Shown here in pieces: positions 62,601-64,000 of a stretch of DNA of 64,000 nucleotides. Location: contig NC_049989.1 of the NCBI RefSeq assembly GCF_000003815.2, forward strand, positions 5,581,245 through 5,645,244. Reading direction: 5' to 3'. The translations under genes and the position numbers were made by a program. Below the pieces are notes generated by a model. It made no database searches. It was not told the DNA's origin and saw only the letters and a list, made by a program, of their open reading frames with translations. This DNA is from Branchiostoma floridae. Lineage: Eukaryota > Chordata > Leptocardii > Amphioxiformes > Branchiostomatidae. The stretch's first letter is position 1; each line of letters starts with the position of its first letter.

Positions 62601-64000
62601 GAGCACAGTGATACAGATACAGAGCCATACTCAATTTTTAAGATTTGAAGAGGATCTAAGACTCCTTTTTTACTGTTCCAGGTGTAAATATTTAACGTTG
62701 GAGTACTCCATCGGTATCCCCATCTACCAAGGTATCATCTTCCTGTATGTGCTGGCCAACTTCTTCCTCGCAACCTTCATGGACCCAGGGGTATTCCCCA
62801 GGGGTAAGGAGTGATGATTTTGTTTTTATTCATACATTCAAAATAACAGCAGTTAACTAGATGTACATGTCGTTAACTAAAATGCACTGTTCACCAAAGT
62901 AATTCAATTCGTACTGAGCCATTAATAAACATCTAAGACAAATATAGCTCTAACAAATAACATCTACAATTCATTAAAATCTGCTATAATACTTATTGTT
63001 ATTGTTTTAAAATGCTCGACCGCTACATTACCAATCACACCGAAAGACCCTCATTCTGTATTCAACGTGATTAATATCATCATATTACCACAAGTTTAGA
63101 GCGCACAACAGAATTTAATTTTTGGTTCTTTGAACCTTGTATCCTCTTTATTGTCTTACTGTAGGTGAATTATCCCTTTGATAGAAGGTAAAGGCAAATT
63201 GAGAAGATTGATACTAATAGAAATGGCAATCACATATACGAGTGATTCACCTGAGAAAAATTGGGATCTAAAGGCTCAAAGAGGTGAGTTTTCTTGCTCT
63301 CCCTTGAAGGTAAAGGTTTTCATTTCTCCCTGCAGTGGAAGAAGATGAAGACAAAGAGGACGACTTCCGTGCTCCTCTCTACAAGAACGTGGAGATCAAA
63401 GGCATCACGGTGCGCATGAAATGGTGCACCACCTGCCACTTCTACAGGCCACCCAGATGTTCCCACTGTAGTGTCTGCAACAACTGTATAGAGGTCAGCA
63501 CTTCCCTTGTATCTAGAGCTGTGTACCAAAATGAATTTTAGGTACAGGTACAGGTACAGGTACACTGGTTTAGGTACAGGTCCGGACCGGAACATGTACC
63601 TAAACAAGTTTGATCAGATATCTTTAAGTTATAAATATAGCCAACTGACTTTTATAGTATTAAACTGTCATCTTTAAATGAAGAATAACATATTTTAGCC
63701 TCAAAACGAAGTTTCCTTAATTTTCAACCGCAAAGATTATCACAATTCTCATCATCCAAAATCTATAAAATTCCACCTTACCAATTTACGATATACTCTT
63801 GTGTCCTTGCTAGCAGTAAATTGCAGGTAACAGATTTCAGCAGCCGGGAATTTTGTCTGTCTGCATATAGATCATTGTTGTAGCTTAACAATTACATTGA
63901 CTGCAGGCCTGTCTTATTCACAGCGAGGTGTTTTTTGTCTGTTTCAGAATTTTGATCACCACTGCCCGTGGGTGAACAACTGTGTTGGGCGCAGAAACTA
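50667..64000 (+). CDS. ZDHHC5: Palmitoyltransferase ZDHHC5/ZDHHC8-like, 5' part (4 exons, truncated by window end)
   Basis: Membrane S-acyltransferase that attaches palmitate to cysteines. Exons: 50667-50752, 62682-62803, 63336-63493, 63948 to beyond 64000; phases join, giving 139 residues so far. TM1 is about residues 11-29 ([20 protein letters not shown]) and TM2 about 41-58 ([20 protein letters not shown]). These are followed by the DPGVFPR motif, [20 protein letters not shown] as in ZDHHC5/8, and the cysteine-rich domain [19 protein letters not shown] and [16 protein letters not shown] with the catalytic DHHC cysteine. ZDHHC5 and ZDHHC8 are vertebrate paralogues, so the symbol marks the shared ancestor type. 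Intron 1 is 11.9 kb and repeat-rich. The exon 3 donor is GTCAGC. Confidence 0.93.
50753..52341. other. First part of ZDHHC intron 1, nothing recognised
   Basis: Starts at the exon 1 donor (GTGAGT). A 13-mer CCGGCATAGCGAC at 50401-50413 (upstream of exon 1) recurs inverted at 50893-50905; I see no function. No exon or repeat boundary is otherwise evident. Confidence 0.35.
52342..52740. repeat. Degenerate tandem repeat, about 131-136-bp unit, 3 copies
   Basis: Copies begin near 52342, 52473 and 52609, each with TAC(A/C)TTCA(A/T)(T/C)(G/A)TGG(T/C)GAT, then (C/A)TGTGATA(T/C)CGTTA(A/G)TATT and, about 70 bases later, CATCTTGATTCA(G)ACCATA-like sequence. In intron 1 of the ZDHHC gene. Confidence 0.7.
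52741..55623. other. ZDHHC intron 1 stretch without a recognised feature
   Basis: AT-rich intronic DNA with no defensible exon, RNA gene or element boundary. Confidence 0.4.
55612..56230. mobile_element. DNA transposon derivative with 34-bp perfect terminal inverted repeats
   Basis: 55624-55657 (ATGATGCAAAAAATGAAACG...CGGTTAG) is exactly complementary to 56191-56224. GGCC lies just outside on both sides (with 6 extra bases on the left). Internal AAACGGAT, AAACCGTTT and GATCTGAAACG motifs repeat in both orientations near the ends. A plus-strand open frame (55566-55946) and a minus-strand one (55861-56073) cross the interior, but no transposase motif is visible. I therefore call it non-autonomous, superfamily unknown. 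Confidence 0.8.
57436..57553. repeat. Tandem repeat, 45-bp unit, 2.6 copies
   Basis: Copies start at 57436, 57481 and 57526 with CAGTAATGC(T/A)AACTTCACTG; the first two are identical over 45 bases. In ZDHHC intron 1. Confidence 0.92.
58387..59010. repeat. Tandem array of four units (141-179 bp)
   Basis: Units start at 58387, 58528, 58707 and 58882 with (C/T)AGAGTTGATAT(C/G)ATA, then (T/G)(A/G)GGACTCCACTTAC, GAACA(A/G)(T/C)A(T/C)TCCA, AGGAAATTGAATGCCAGTA and CCAAAAGCTGGATTGTTC. The first unit lacks about 38 bases present in units 2-4. In ZDHHC intron 1. Confidence 0.9.
59450..59700 (-). repeat. LINE-like 3' tail fragment (minus orientation)
   Basis: On the minus strand the sequence reads ACACAAACAGACACACCAAC followed by ACAGCACTGAAAACATAACC and GGCAAAGG, a CA-rich run followed by an ATAACCTxxTTGGCAAAGGA end that recurs in LINE 3' regions of marine invertebrates. 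The clade is not identifiable. A plus-oriented relative lies at 61780-62010. Confidence 0.4.
59723..59980. repeat. Three diverged units with paired ATGCAAAT/ATTTGCAT motifs
   Basis: ATGCAAAT occurs at 59723, 59827 and 59950, each followed about 9-10 bases later by an inverted ATTTGCA(T) or TTTACAT and then by (A)TTTATGAG or CATGAG. This is an old tandem or interspersed repeat; the octamer motif is also the POU/Oct consensus. Confidence 0.55.
59981..61779. other. ZDHHC intron 1 stretch without a recognised gene
   Basis: Nothing supportable except a TGACCTTGACCTTCATTAG stretch at about 61289, which recurs in many dispersed repeats and probably marks an old LINE fragment. Confidence 0.35.
61780..62010 (+). 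repeat. LINE-like 3' tail fragment (plus orientation)
   Basis: Contains AACCTTGATCTTCATCTTCG, ATACCAAATTTTATCACAAT, the CA-rich ACCACCAACACACACAAATA and ends in the small hairpin TACCTCCAT/ATGGAGGTA (61984-62006). This order is typical of degenerate LINE 3' ends. Lies 0.7 kb before ZDHHC exon 2. Confidence 0.4.
62341..62703 (+). repeat. 181-bp tandem duplication spanning the exon 2 splice acceptor of the ZDHHC gene
   Basis: Copy A starts at 62341 and copy B at 62522. Both contain TGTTTTGTCCTTTGTT(C/T)CAG, GTGTGAATACATTGG, CAGATGACATGTACATGACC and ATACAGATACAGAGCCATAC. Copy B ends in the functional acceptor (TTCCAG, exon from 62682, GTGTAAATATTTAACGTTGG). Copy A ends in the matching TTTCAG/GTGTAAATGTTAAACGTTGG at 62499. 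The copied exon start has TAA in frame after three codons. Confidence 0.92.

Overview
This is a eukaryotic chromosome window. Exons are small with GT-AG introns, AATAAA polyadenylation signals are present, and interspersed DNA elements are dense. The proteins closely resemble those of deuterostomes. Compact introns (0.3-1 kb), the particular repeat families and the gene order point to an amphioxus (Branchiostoma-type cephalochordate). The species is an inference; no search was possible.

Four protein-coding genes were assembled exon by exon, with reading phase checked at every junction. (1) RPL23A, plus strand, 2018-5276, 6 exons, 210 aa. Introns 1, 3 and 4 each carry a copy of the same H/ACA-type snoRNA. 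(2) A transglutaminase with a lipid-anchor-like N terminus, minus strand, 15298-6112, 15 coding exons, 739 aa, complete Cys-His-Asp triad. It converges on RPL23A with about 0.7 kb between their ends. (3) SUPT6H (histone chaperone and elongation factor SPT6), minus strand, 40912-18478, 37 coding exons, 1828 aa, ending in a Thr-Pro-x-His repeat tail. (4) The 5' part of a ZDHHC5/8-type palmitoyltransferase, plus strand, from 50667 and cut by the window end inside the DHHC exon. Its first intron is 11.9 kb.

Layout: 1-2000 no recognised gene; 2.0-5.4 kb RPL23A; 6.1-15.3 kb transglutaminase; 15.3-18.5 kb intergenic; 18.5-41.6 kb SUPT6H with a candidate promoter and 5' UTR exon near 41.55 kb; 41.9-50.3 kb repeat-rich intergenic DNA (foldback element, minisatellites, long perfect inverted repeats); 50.7-64 kb ZDHHC gene. 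RPL23A and SUPT6H are also close neighbours in human (17q11.2, from memory), so part of this arrangement looks ancient.

The most interesting non-coding signals are the three intronic snoRNA copies with compensatory base changes and a predicted large-subunit rRNA target; palindromic foldback elements with flanking duplications of 8-14 bp and a shared terminal motif; a 1.95 kb LTR element with identical LTRs inside a SUPT6H intron; and a tandem duplication in the ZDHHC gene that copied a splice acceptor plus the start of exon 2, creating a potential stop-bearing pseudo-exon. The genes do not form a pathway: they are housekeeping (translation, transcription elongation) and enzyme genes that happen to be neighbours.
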